From Arcticibacter tournemirensis (GTDB lineage Bacteria; Bacteroidota; Bacteroidia; Sphingobacteriales; Sphingobacteriaceae), in NCBI RefSeq assembly GCF_006716645.1, contig NZ_VFPL01000001.1, positions 3,534,001-3,598,000 on the forward strand: a DNA stretch of 64,000 nt. Reading direction: 5' to 3'. Positions 18,503 to 29,000 of this stretch are shown one piece after another. Every line of letters begins with the position of its first letter. Position 1 is the stretch's first letter. A program made the translations under genes and the position numbers. A model generated the notes under the pieces. The model had not been told where the DNA came from, made no database searches, and was given only the letters and a program-made list of their open reading frames with translations.

Positions 18503-19615
18503 CTACAAACTTTGAGGATAGGAATACAGAAGAACCTGTTTGGTCTTAAATCCCTGTTCATTCTGGATATAGTTGATTACAGAACCCAGTGTAATTTTGG
18601 TCGTTTCTGTAAGCTGAAAATTGAGTATCTGTTGAGGTGCTTTGGTTAACAAAACGTACTTGATGTTCGGATTTCCTGCTATATCCTTATAATCCGGCAA
18701 GGAATCAACATTCATCGCAACTACCGAGTACGCGGGATCTTTCAAGAAGTGCTCACCGCCAGACCAATCGCCACCAGACAAATCGTAGTAATAATTACCC
18801 GCAGGCAAAGTAACAGTCTGATAGATCTTACCATTTAATATCTGCGGCGATCCCCATCCCGATTCCATATTTAAAAGTCCCGAAGAGAACCCACCATACC
18901 CACCGTGACTCAACACAGAAGCATTTGTTTTCCAATCGGCTAATGTGCCCCATCGTGTCTGACCAGGTTGCAGGGCCGCAGCAGCAAACGGATTTCCAGG
19001 ATTTTTCAGATAGCTGCTGCCCACCCAATCTTTACGCGGGCCTACTACCAGGGCATTGACGTCCAGGATCATGATGGTTGTGCTCAACCTGCTGATAAGG
19101 GTATAGTGAGTCGGATTCGCAATTTTCACAGCTAGTAATAACTTTTTACCCGCATATTCCGTCAGCTTCAGCTGATCTATATTCAGCGATACCCGGAAGG
19201 TCGCACCTCTTTGCCCTGCGGCTACTTCCAGCTTCGCAGGCAATGTGAACATTGAAGCAGGCATCTGTTTATACAAAGCGCGATCATAGGTTCCGTTCGA
19301 AAGCATCTTAGTCGTAGTATCGTTATCTACACTGATATCAACAGAATACGGTCCGCTTTCCGAACCGGTCAGGGAAGCACCCATTATTATATGAATCTTC
19401 TTTCCTGGCCTGTCAACGATATAATTATAAGTAGAAGTATCCGTACCCGCAGGTACTAAATAATTGTTATCTACACCACCCGATCCGATATTGGCCTGTG
19501 GCATATAAACGCCGGTTATACCAAATGCTTGGTCTGAATCGGCCTTATCGCACGCTTCAAATCCAGTAGCGAAGTATAAAAGCAGCAGCATGGCTGCGGG
19601 ATATTTTAGTTTCAT
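18503..19615 (-). CDS. DUF1735-type surface lipoprotein of the PUL
   Basis: A 370-residue lipoprotein with lipobox ending at C22 (YFATGFEAC). The N-terminal part (ITGVYMPQANIG... SVDNDTTT) matches DUF1735/BT_3987-like Ig domains; the C-terminal part (GWGSPQILNGKIYQTVTLPAGNYYYDLSG) looks like a DUF5013-type carbohydrate-binding jelly roll. Such proteins sit beside SusD on the cell surface and bind polysaccharide (SusE-like role). The start at 19615 is chosen because the earlier in-frame start would overlap the susD gene and shift the signal peptide inward. It follows susD by 28 bases. Confidence 0.75.
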   Translation of the reverse strand: MKLKYPAAMLLLLYFATGFEACDKADSDQAFGITGVYMPQANIGSGGVDNNYLVPAGTDTSTYNYIVDRPGKKIHIIMGASLTGSESGPYSVDISVDNDTTTKMLSNGTYDRALYKQMPASMFTLPAKLEVAAGQRGATFRVSLNIDQLKLTEYAGKKLLLAVKIANPTHYTLISRLSTTIMILDVNALVVGPRKDWVGSSYLKNPGNPFAAAALQPGQTRWGTLADWKTNASVLSHGGYGGFSSGLLNMESGWGSPQILNGKIYQTVTLPAGNYYYDLSGGDWSGGEHFLKDPAYSVVAMNVDSLPDYKDIAGNPNIKYVLLTKAPQQILNFQLTETTKITLGSVINYIQNEQGFKTKQVLLYSYPQSL

Positions 19616-19643
19616 AATACTGTTTTTAGGAATTAATAGAACG

Positions 19644-21329
19644 TTACCAGCCATTGTTTTGTACCAATGCTCCCTTCGATTTGATCACTTCTGTTTGCGG
19701 GAACGGATAAAAATACATTCTGGATGCATCAAACACCCTGTTTTCCACTACTACAGGAGTATATACAAACTGGCCAGCGTCTTTTGTCACCATTACCCCC
19801 TTTATCGGCTGAGCTAGAACCGCGGTGGCATCTTTCCATCTCAGCAGGTCCCAGTAACGATAGTTCTCGAAAGCCAGCTCTATCCTCCGCTCGTGCTTAA
19901 TGGCTGTTCTCAAAGTAGCCTTATCGGAAGTCACCAGAGCCGGCATAACCACTCCAGTTCTTGCCCTTACCATGTTTACAGCTTGTAAAGCATTCATCCC
20001 GTAACCGTTATAATCACTCGGTCCGTATGCCTCATTCATCGCTTCGGCATATTCAAGTAATACACCAGCGTAGCGAATCACAGGAAAATTATGCGTTTTA
20101 GTCGTGCCCGTTGTAAGGTTAAGCCCGTCTGCCAGAAATTTCTTTAAGTAATATCCTGTTCTGCTAGCGTTAGGCTTACGCATATCATCCGTAGCCCCCT
20201 GGGACTGATCGATCACCCGTCCATTCCAGGTACTACCATTGGTCACTACCGTCATAGACAGCCGGGGATCTCTGTTATTATAAGGATTTGCAGGATCTGG
20301 TGTCCCCTTGTACTCATAGGCCGATACCAGGTCTTCGGACGGTGTAACACCACTCGCCCCACCTGCGGTTGCAATCGGATAATTCCTTCTCTCCAGATTA
20401 TTGTCGGCAGGATAACGAATAGCCCAGATGGTCTCACTACTGTTTAGCATATTGGATTCGAGGAAGTAATTCCTGTAATCACTATGAAGGCCATAAGCTC
20501 CCACTCCCTGGCCAAATACTATTACATCGTTCAGCGCAGCCGCAGCCTGCTTCCATTTATCGATATTACCGGTAGTGTTGTATAGCGGACTGGCTGCATA
20601 CAGCAATGCGCGAGCCTTTAACGCAAGTGCAGCGCCTTTTGTCAACCGGCCGTCGTTGTTGGCGAACCTGGAGGTTTTCCAGTTTACCTGTAAACTGTCT
20701 TTATATGCATCTACCTCGCTGACAATAAAGCTAACGATCTCATCATAAGTATTTTTTGGCAACAAGGTATTTTCCTTGGCATCCAGGGTGCGTGTCACAA
20801 GAGGTACCCCGCCATAACGCTTACTCAGCTCAAAGTAATACCATGCCCGCAGTATATGCGCTTCGGCCCTGTACCACCCGAGATTCAGGACATCGTTCTG
20901 ATAATTCTCCTTCCCTACGGCAGAAACAGTATCTCGGTTCAGCGCCAAAAAGGTCTTATAGTTGCCGGACTGCTCGAGGAAATAATTCGCAGAGCGGATC
21001 CCTACATAATAAGCAGCATAGTAATTATCGGGATTATTAATTGCATTCCAACTGCCATTGTTAAAGAGCATTACATTTGACGCTGGAGACGTTTGGACGG
21101 CCTCATCCGAAACCGCCGCAAAGAGATTATTATCGATCATTGTAAACTCGTTGCGCAAATTGCTGTAAGGCGCATTGGCAAGAGACGTGAGGGTAGCATA
21201 GTTAGTGTTCAGCGTCTCCTCTGTTTGTGACAGGTCTATCCTGGTATCCAGGAAATCTTTTCCGCAGCCTATCGCTCCTATGGCCACAGCAATTGTGAGA
21301 ATACTGATATATATACGTTGTACGTTCAT
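19644..21329 (-). CDS. SusD/RagB-family lipoprotein (second pair)
   Basis: A 561-residue SusD-like lipoprotein with lipobox AIGAIGC (C22), then GKDFLDTR, the usual SusD opening. TPR helices follow (ARALLYAASPLYN) with the C-terminal RagB block (ERRIELAFENYRYWDLLRW). SusD proteins cap the SusC channel and bind the glycan at the cell surface. The gene follows its susC partner by 9 bases, so the two are probably co-translated. Its glycan specificity cannot be read from sequence. Confidence 0.92.
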   Translation of the reverse strand: MNVQRIYISILTIAVAIGAIGCGKDFLDTRIDLSQTEETLNTNYATLTSLANAPYSNLRNEFTMIDNNLFAAVSDEAVQTSPASNVMLFNNGSWNAINNPDNYYAAYYVGIRSANYFLEQSGNYKTFLALNRDTVSAVGKENYQNDVLNLGWYRAEAHILRAWYYFELSKRYGGVPLVTRTLDAKENTLLPKNTYDEIVSFIVSEVDAYKDSLQVNWKTSRFANNDGRLTKGAALALKARALLYAASPLYNTTGNIDKWKQAAAALNDVIVFGQGVGAYGLHSDYRNYFLESNMLNSSETIWAIRYPADNNLERRNYPIATAGGASGVTPSEDLVSAYEYKGTPDPANPYNNRDPRLSMTVVTNGSTWNGRVIDQSQGATDDMRKPNASRTGYYLKKFLADGLNLTTGTTKTHNFPVIRYAGVLLEYAEAMNEAYGPSDYNGYGMNALQAVNMVRARTGVVMPALVTSDKATLRTAIKHERRIELAFENYRYWDLLRWKDATAVLAQPIKGVMVTKDAGQFVYTPVVVENRVFDASRMYFYPFPQTEVIKSKGALVQNNGW

Positions 21330-21338
21330 AATAGCTCA

Positions 21339-24212
21339 TTAAAAGGTTAACGAAACACCTGCATTAAATGACTTAAGGCCAGGATAACCAGTTGTGGTTT
21401 CAGGATCTATATTAAAATTCTTACTTAACGAGGACCAGGTTACCGGGTTCACAGCGCTAATATGCACTCTTAACTTCTCAACATGGGCCTTACGTAACAA
21501 GCCGGCCGGGAAACTATAGCCCAGTTCAACATTACGCAGCCTCAGAAAACTGCCGTCCTTGATCCAAAAAGATGAGCTACGATAATTATTCTCGTTGCCT
21601 TTAGTCGTCAGCCTCGGGTAATCGGCAGCAGCCCGGGTATCAATGCCCTGATCGGGATAATATGCCCAGGCGTTACCTGCTATCGGATATATATTGGCAT
21701 TGTTCACAAAAGCCACTACCTGCCCGCGTGCTGCGGATAAAATATCTATATCATTGCCAGACACTCCCTGAAATAAGGTGTAAAAGTCAAAATTCTTATA
21801 ACGCAGCCCTAAATTGAACGAATAGGTTAGCGTGGGCAGATTGGAATTACCAACTTTGGTGATATCATTCTGATTTACCAAACCGTTATTGTCGAGGTCT
21901 TTATACCTGATGTCTCCAGGCTGCACCGCACCAAAATTAGGAACAGGGATACCAGCCTTTAGTGTCCCGTTTTCATTAAAATCAGCAATATCGAATAAGC
22001 CATCTGCTACAAGGCCCATTTGTGCCGCAATAGGCAGACCCGTAGTGCTGCTGAATGAATTAACCGGGGGAATTTCAGCTTGATAATCAATAGTATTCCG
22101 CGCGTATGCAGCCATAGCGCCAGCATCTACTGCAACGGGGCCTGCTTTTGCCAGATAGTTAACAACAAGCTCAAAGCCTTTATTTGTTACCTTCCCGAGA
22201 TTAGCATAGGGCAGCGCTGCACCATACAGTGCCGAGAGCTCGTTGTTCTGTACTACAATACCAGAACGTTTGTCCAGAAACACGTCGCCCGATAACGAAA
22301 TCCTGTTCAATATTGTGAGGTCCAGGCCGGCATTATATTTCATGCTCTCTTCAGCTAAGATGTCAGGATTGGCTGCATAATTGGGCACTATACCTCCTAT
22401 ACCGGTTAGAGAGTTATTGCCAGTATAATAGGTACCGCTGCTGATAAAATACTGCTGGTATAAGAACCGGCCGCTAAAAGTCTGATCGTTACCCGATTTT
22501 CCTGCCGAGGCGCGAAGCTTTAAAAATGTAATCATTTTATTGTCGCTCAGGAAAGACTCGTTACTGATCACCCATCCTGCACCTGCCGCCGGGTAGAATC
22601 CCCATCTATTACCGGGAGCATAGTTATCCGATCCGCTCCATCCAAAGCCCAGATCCAGAATATACCGTTTGTCGTAGGCGTAATTCAGCCGGCCGCCGAT
22701 ATTGTAGTTATGATAGAAAATATTAAGGCCTGTATTCTGGCCGGCAGTATTCTGTCCCTGATCTATCGTATAATCACTGCCCCAATAATTAATCGCCGCA
22801 GTAACGGCATGCCCACCGAATGTCCTGTCATACCCCGCCCCTAAATTAATCTGCTTCCAATCGTATTGGTTAACAGGGCTGGTTGCATTAGAGACAATAT
22901 CAGTTGTAAGATCGGTTGTGGTCTTTGCACCATTAAAAAACCGTGCATAGGTAGCTGTCTTACTTGAATTGGTCCGGGTCCAGGTATTGAAGGAGACCGC
23001 CTGCCGCAGATAAAGACCAGGAGTAACGAAGTCAAGCCGCTCCTTTAAATTAAAATTAGCCTGAAGCGTCCTATCATGCGTGGAAGTCCAGCCGAGCGCA
23101 TTCAAAGAAGCAATCGGGTTATTTGGAAATAATGAGGTACCCGACCAGTTGCCCGTAACATCTTTTATAGGATAAATATTAGCAGGATAATTACCCATAT
23201 CGGCCCATAGCGATCCCCCATTGTAGTTTGGATAACGACGATCCTCTATCCGCCCGCCCAAATCGACTTTTGCTTCGAATATCTTAAAAAATCTAAAATC
23301 CAGGTTTGAGCGGATATTAAATCTGTCGATCTCTGCATTCGATTGAAAGTCATTACTTTTAATATCGTACAAGCCACCCTGATTCATATAGTCAAGTACC
23401 ACCGAATATCGTGTAACGGTATCACCTCCAGTTAAAAGCACATTTGCATTGGTATAGGGGCTGTTTTTCCTGAGCGCTTCGCCATACCAGTCAACATCGG
23501 CCCCTGTTCCGTTCCGGTAATCATTAAGCTGGGCTTCTGAATAAGCTGGTGTCCAGTTAAACTTGTAGGCATTTAAGGAATAATTATCGTTGCTGACGGC
23601 CTGATTATACAACCTTGCATAATCGAAAGACCGGTAAGGTTTGTTTATGTCTATTGCAGACTGCATACCCGACTGTAGCTGGGCTTGTACTTTCGGCCGG
23701 CCTGGAGATCCACGCTTCGAAACAATCCATAGCACCCCATTGGCGCCCCTCATACCAAATGTAGCCAGGCTTACAGGGTCTTTCAGCACAGAAATGCTTT
23801 CGATCTCTGAAGGAGACAGGTATTGAAAATAAGAGCTGGATACCTGAAATCCATCGACATAAATAATAAGGCCGGCATTGTCAAAACTGCCGCGCCCCCT
23901 GATAAATAGAGCCGCATTATCATATCCCGGTTCTCCTGATCCCTGCCTCACTGTGAGTCCCGGCAACCGGCCATATAAAGTATTGGTAATGTTGGCAACC
24001 GGAGTTTTTTCGAGTATTCTCCCGTTGATAGTTGAAGGAGGCATCACGTCCCTCTCTTTTGCTACCTGGAAGAACGGCGCAGGCATAGAACCGGTGGTAG
24101 GCAGAACAAGTGTAGTATCTGCCGGGCGTTGGGCAAAAGCCTGGCTGGTACAATAACAGATGCTGAACAGCAGCAACCATACACCAGACGCCCTTAGCTT
24201 ATATATGTTCAT
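21339..24212 (-). CDS. SusC/RagA-like TonB-dependent receptor, N-terminally reduced
   Basis: A 957-residue outer-membrane receptor with signal peptide (WLLLFSICYCTSQAFA), plug (GRLPGLTVRQGSGEPGYDNA, SILKD-equivalent SISVLKDPVS, GMRGANGVLWIVSKRG) and a C-terminal beta-barrel ending in GVSLTF. It lacks the carboxypeptidase-regulatory-like domain found at the N-terminus of most SusC proteins, and the usual TonB box VVVVGYG is not visible. Only about 45 residues separate the signal peptide from the plug. It may use a divergent TonB box or depend on the other SusC of the operon. It follows the first susD by 28 bases. Confidence 0.88.
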   Translation of the reverse strand: MNIYKLRASGVWLLLFSICYCTSQAFAQRPADTTLVLPTTGSMPAPFFQVAKERDVMPPSTINGRILEKTPVANITNTLYGRLPGLTVRQGSGEPGYDNAALFIRGRGSFDNAGLIIYVDGFQVSSSYFQYLSPSEIESISVLKDPVSLATFGMRGANGVLWIVSKRGSPGRPKVQAQLQSGMQSAIDINKPYRSFDYARLYNQAVSNDNYSLNAYKFNWTPAYSEAQLNDYRNGTGADVDWYGEALRKNSPYTNANVLLTGGDTVTRYSVVLDYMNQGGLYDIKSNDFQSNAEIDRFNIRSNLDFRFFKIFEAKVDLGGRIEDRRYPNYNGGSLWADMGNYPANIYPIKDVTGNWSGTSLFPNNPIASLNALGWTSTHDRTLQANFNLKERLDFVTPGLYLRQAVSFNTWTRTNSSKTATYARFFNGAKTTTDLTTDIVSNATSPVNQYDWKQINLGAGYDRTFGGHAVTAAINYWGSDYTIDQGQNTAGQNTGLNIFYHNYNIGGRLNYAYDKRYILDLGFGWSGSDNYAPGNRWGFYPAAGAGWVISNESFLSDNKMITFLKLRASAGKSGNDQTFSGRFLYQQYFISSGTYYTGNNSLTGIGGIVPNYAANPDILAEESMKYNAGLDLTILNRISLSGDVFLDKRSGIVVQNNELSALYGAALPYANLGKVTNKGFELVVNYLAKAGPVAVDAGAMAAYARNTIDYQAEIPPVNSFSSTTGLPIAAQMGLVADGLFDIADFNENGTLKAGIPVPNFGAVQPGDIRYKDLDNNGLVNQNDITKVGNSNLPTLTYSFNLGLRYKNFDFYTLFQGVSGNDIDILSAARGQVVAFVNNANIYPIAGNAWAYYPDQGIDTRAAADYPRLTTKGNENNYRSSSFWIKDGSFLRLRNVELGYSFPAGLLRKAHVEKLRVHISAVNPVTWSSLSKNFNIDPETTTGYPGLKSFNAGVSLTF

Positions 24213-24240
24213 ATATGATCTTATTAATGGGTTAATGATA

Positions 24241-25986
24241 TTAGTATCCCGGATTCTGAATCAGATATCCTTTATTTATTTCAGACTGCGGAAAAGGGTT
24301 AAGATATTGCTTCGGCGACCAGAAGCCCTGGTAGATGATCCGGATACTGTAGTTGGTATTACCTGTTGTTTTAAGGGTGGTATTATTATTATAACCAAAT
24401 CCCCTTACCGGGCCGCCAATTAAACCATTTCCAATATTGGGTAGTTTCCAGTGCTTCATCTCATGCAGTCGAAAGTTCTCCTTATGAAACTCAATGGCCC
24501 ATTCCCGCTGGATTAGCAGGCGGAGTTTGTCCCTATCTGTTTCGGTAATAGCGGGTAGCCCGGCGCGCTCATGGATCTTATTGAGCTTAAGCAGGGCATC
24601 AGTTGCCTGGCCCATTTCGTTATAAGCCTCGGCGGCGGCGAGATAAGCAAATGCCAGCCGGAATATAGGAAACTCGAACCATCTCCTGGTACCAGCCTTA
24701 TAGTAGAACTTTACACTGCGGGCAGCACCATTACTATAGCCAAGCCCGATGCTGGTATTGCTCCAGTTTGCATCACCCGGATTATTCCATGCACTCCTTT
24801 CGTAAGGCATAAAGTCAGCCTTAAAGCGTGGCTCCATTTCATCCATACGCTTCAGATAATCGGCAAAGGGCGTAATAGCGTCCAGTGCGGGCCAGGTTTG
24901 ATCGGTGCCATCCTGCTTATAATAATTCTCCAGTTGTGACGGTAATAAAGTAAAACCTGCAGCTGAAGAGTGTTCGCCGTTGATCCGCGGATAATAGAAG
25001 GCCGTCATAGGCAATGTATTCCAGCCCCCGTTATCGCCTGATGTATTTACAAATTTAAAGGCAAGCAGCACTTCAGGGTTACTGGGAGTGGAGGTCGCTG
25101 TACCATAATCGTCAAGCGGATTATTAGTGTCTATAATATAAGCAGCTGCATTTGTTTCAGCCTCTCTGATAACAGCCTCAGCTGTAAGTGCCGCAGTTTT
25201 CCATCGGTCAGGATCAACGTTTCCGAGGCAGATGAGATCGTTTCTTTCCCCCAGACTTAGATAAGGACTGGCGGTGTTAAATAACGGGCGTGCAGCAAAC
25301 AGCTGAATTTTAGCTTTAACGGACAAAACAGCAGCTTTGGTCATCCTGCCTTCCCAGTTTCCGGGCCATTCAGAAGGTAGCACTGGCAACGCTTCATCGC
25401 ACCAGGTTACCACCGAATCTAAAACAGCCTTTGCCGAACTTCTCGGAATAGCCAGGTCGTCGGTGGTTGTAAGGCTGTGGCTTACAATTGGCACTCCTCC
25501 GTACATAATAAACATCTGGCAATAACGATAAGCAATCAGTGCTTTCATTTCTGCTTTAATTATCGCCTTGTCTGCATCGCTCATGTCTCTGACCTTATTA
25601 ATATTTTCCCTGATCAGGTTTGCCTGCCGGATAAAATTGTAATTGGAATTAAAGCCTTCCATGTCTTCATTGGTACTTGTCGAATTCAGTCCGCTGATCA
25701 CGATATTCCGCGCAATACCCCAGGCGTGCCCATAAAAAAGGCTGCCGGTCATATTGTCCTGGATCATGGCATTCCATGGATCGTTCCTGTAAGGCAGGCC
25801 TTGCGAAAGGCAGCCCTTATAAGCAGTTCTTACAGCAAGAAGCGCCTTTTCGGTTGTACCGAATGTTGAATCTATGGTCGTAGAGCCTGAAACAGCAGGG
25901 ATCTGCAAAAAGTCCTTCTGGCAGGCTATGAAAGTCGTAATTAGTCCTATGACAGTTACTATTATTAAAATACTCTTAATCCTCAT
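24241..25986 (-). CDS. SusD/RagB-family lipoprotein (first pair)
   Basis: A 581-residue SusD-like protein. Start at ATG 25986, which gives MRIKSILIIVTVIGLITTF and lipobox FIAC (C22), then QKDFLQIP. TPR blocks (AKIQLFAARPLFNTASPY) and the C-terminal REWAIEFHKENFRLHEMKHW RagB motif are clear. It would bind glycan at the surface as partner of the susC directly upstream, with a 21-base gap. A longer frame from 26004 adds six residues and is less likely. Confidence 0.92.
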   Translation of the reverse strand: MRIKSILIIVTVIGLITTFIACQKDFLQIPAVSGSTTIDSTFGTTEKALLAVRTAYKGCLSQGLPYRNDPWNAMIQDNMTGSLFYGHAWGIARNIVISGLNSTSTNEDMEGFNSNYNFIRQANLIRENINKVRDMSDADKAIIKAEMKALIAYRYCQMFIMYGGVPIVSHSLTTTDDLAIPRSSAKAVLDSVVTWCDEALPVLPSEWPGNWEGRMTKAAVLSVKAKIQLFAARPLFNTASPYLSLGERNDLICLGNVDPDRWKTAALTAEAVIREAETNAAAYIIDTNNPLDDYGTATSTPSNPEVLLAFKFVNTSGDNGGWNTLPMTAFYYPRINGEHSSAAGFTLLPSQLENYYKQDGTDQTWPALDAITPFADYLKRMDEMEPRFKADFMPYERSAWNNPGDANWSNTSIGLGYSNGAARSVKFYYKAGTRRWFEFPIFRLAFAYLAAAEAYNEMGQATDALLKLNKIHERAGLPAITETDRDKLRLLIQREWAIEFHKENFRLHEMKHWKLPNIGNGLIGGPVRGFGYNNNTTLKTTGNTNYSIRIIYQGFWSPKQYLNPFPQSEINKGYLIQNPGY

Positions 25987-26007
25987 GATGCTCGTTGTTA
26001 GCATTTG

Positions 26008-29000
26008 TTAGAACTGGACATTAACACCAAAATTATAGGTTCTGGTAAGCGGAAAAAGATAACCCGATCTGTTCTTGCCCGTATCGGCCTGCTCCGGGTC
26101 GATGCCGTCTATCAGGTCAGATCCCCAGGTCACCAGATTATTTCCGTTAGCGTATACACGCAGAGCTTTGATGCCCGCGCTTCGCAGGAATTTCACCTGC
26201 TGGAACGAGTAACCCAGTTCCAGGTTTTTCAGCCGCTGGAAATCGTTTTTCTTTAACCAGAAATCACTTAACCTGACGTTATTCGACTGGCCGCCCGACA
26301 TCGATATCGCAGGGTAGCTGATTGGCTCCCCATTGGCAACTTTCTCAGGCGTCCAGCGTCCGTCAAACATATATTGCAGTACCGCACCACGGTTCTGGGC
26401 AAAAGGTGTGCTCATGATATAATCGTACTGCGGGAAAGAACCTCTGGCCGTGCCTATGAACAGAGCTGAGATGTCAAACCCTTTATAAGAGAACCCCACG
26501 TTAAGATTATAATTTATCTGCGGCAGGTTGGAATAACCTACAGGTACAAGATCCTGTTCGTTAATGGTTCCATCACCAGTAACATCTCTGAACTTCAGGT
26601 CTCCGAGCCTTGCCTGGTTGCCAAAACTATTGAAAGGACGGTTGTTCAGCTCTTCCTGTGTATTGTAGAACCCATCGGTAAGCAAACCCTTGTATTGGCC
26701 GATAGCATAACCAGTCTCGTTCATCCATTCATAAGGAAAGGGTGCCTCGGCACGATAATCGATCTTGTTTTTTGCAAACGAAAAGTTTCCTCTTATGGAA
26801 TAACCCCAGGCACCTATCTTGTCGTTCCATCCGCCTTCCGCTTCAAAACCCTTGTTACTCACCTTGCCCAGGTTCAACGGAGCTGTGTTACTTTGGTTTA
26901 CACCAAATGTGCCCGGTATCACACCCGATGTTACCAGGATATTATTCCTTTTTTCCTGGAACCAGGAGCCGACGAGCGTTAATCTGTCTCCAAGGAAATT
27001 AAGGTCAACAGAAACATTGGTTTTCCTGGCCCTCTCCCATGTAACCTCCGGATTTCCCAGAGCGCCTTCAATTGCTCCTCCGACTCCTGGATTCACACTC
27101 GTCCCGTTGCTGTTACCGAAGTTATATCCCCCGGCACTGCCCCATGTGTTAGGAAGAAATAAATAACGCCTTCCCCCTATCTGATCGTTACCCACCTCGC
27201 CATAAGAACCACGTATCTTGACGAAGGATAATACATCGTTCTTTCTAAAAAACGGTTCATTGGATATTATCCATCCACCGGATATAGCTGGAAAATAGCC
27301 GAACCGCTTCCCCTTTGCAAAGTTCTCCGTCCCATTTATCCCAGAGCTGAATTCTATAAGATATCGTTCTTTAAAATCATAAGAAGTTCGGGCTACCAAA
27401 CCCATAAGTCCCGAGGGGGTATTAAAGGCCTGACCATTGGCTGTATATCGCTGTGCATTGCCCAGTATAAGGGCGCTTACATTATGATCACCAAAGCGAC
27501 GGGAATAATTTACCGCCGCCTCAACATACAGTTTACGCCACGTAGAATTCTGTTGATTGTCAGCTGCCGTAGTTGGATTAACGATACCTCCAACATATAT
27601 AATACGTGCGGGATCGGAGGGATCTCTCATTGCACTGTAAGTCGGAATACTGTTGGTTTGAGTAAAGCCTTTAACATAACTGTCATCATAAGCCAGCCTG
27701 ACATGCGATTCCAGGCCCGGCGTGAGATAACTCATAGTGTGCCTTAGAGTAAGCACACTACTTAATGTTGTAGTATTGACACGACGGCTGCCACCGGTTA
27801 GCAAGGCAGCAAGCGGCGAAGCTCCGCTACCGCTTTTATTCCCGAGCGGATTGGTAAATGATCCGGCTTCTCCTATATAACCTGTTATCAGGCGTCCGTC
27901 TACGATACCCGGACCCACAAAGGGACTATTCTCGAGGATGCTTTGTATAATGGCCTGGTATCGATCCCCGAAATTAGGTGAAGAACTTGTACCGATGATC
28001 TTGTTAACTGACGACTGGCCACCCAGGTTGAAGCTTAATTTGAAATTTTTAATGATGTCTATATCGAAATTAGATCGGAAGTTGTATCGGGTATACTCAG
28101 GATTCGTATTTGCACCGCCATATTCTGTATTGGACAAAATACCGTTCTGATTAAATATACCAAGAGAAGTAAAATACTTTACCCGGGCCGATCCTCCCGA
28201 AACGTTCAGATTATACTGGCGCTGTCTTCCAGTCCCTCCGAATTGTTCCTTATAATAGTCATTATCTGTGTAATAAAGAGCAGGGCTGTTAAGTAGTGCC
28301 TGTTTTTGTTCATTAGTAATAAGCATGGCTCCCACTTCCTCCGGTGTATAGTCGCGGTTGTTCTGAAACTTCCAAAGCTCGGCGTCTGAGAAGTACAATG
28401 CATCGAAAGAACGATTACCGGATGACTGCGCATTTCGAATAGCTTCATTCCGGAGTACAGCAAAATCATAAGAATTTACCGTTTCAAAAATGGAGTTGGC
28501 TTTGGTAAAACCTTCATTAACAGAAAAACTGAACTGGGGGCGGCTTGCCATGCCTCTTTTCGTAGTTATGATGACCACGCCGTTGGCCCCCCTTATCCCG
28601 TACACTGCAGTAGCGGACGCATCTTTCAGGATGCTTATACTCTCAACTTCATTCGCGTCCATTGCGTTCAGCACAATGTAGGGTTGTTCGGCAGGTTGCT
28701 GAATTCCGTCTATTACGATTAGCGGATCGGCACCATTCAATGTCGCTATGCCCCGTATACGAATAGTGGTTGCATTCTGTCCGGGCTCTCCTCCATTCTG
28801 CACACCGCTGATACCCGACGTTCGGCCTATCAGCATATTGGAGATGTTTGCTACTGGTGTTTGGGTAAGTTCTTTACTGGTGATCACACCCACTGCCCCG
28901 GTAACGGTAGGCTTTCTTTGCTGGCCATAGCCAACCACCACCACGTCTGCTAAACCGAACGGCAGAGGCTCAAGTTTTACCGTAATATTAGTCCGTGTCC

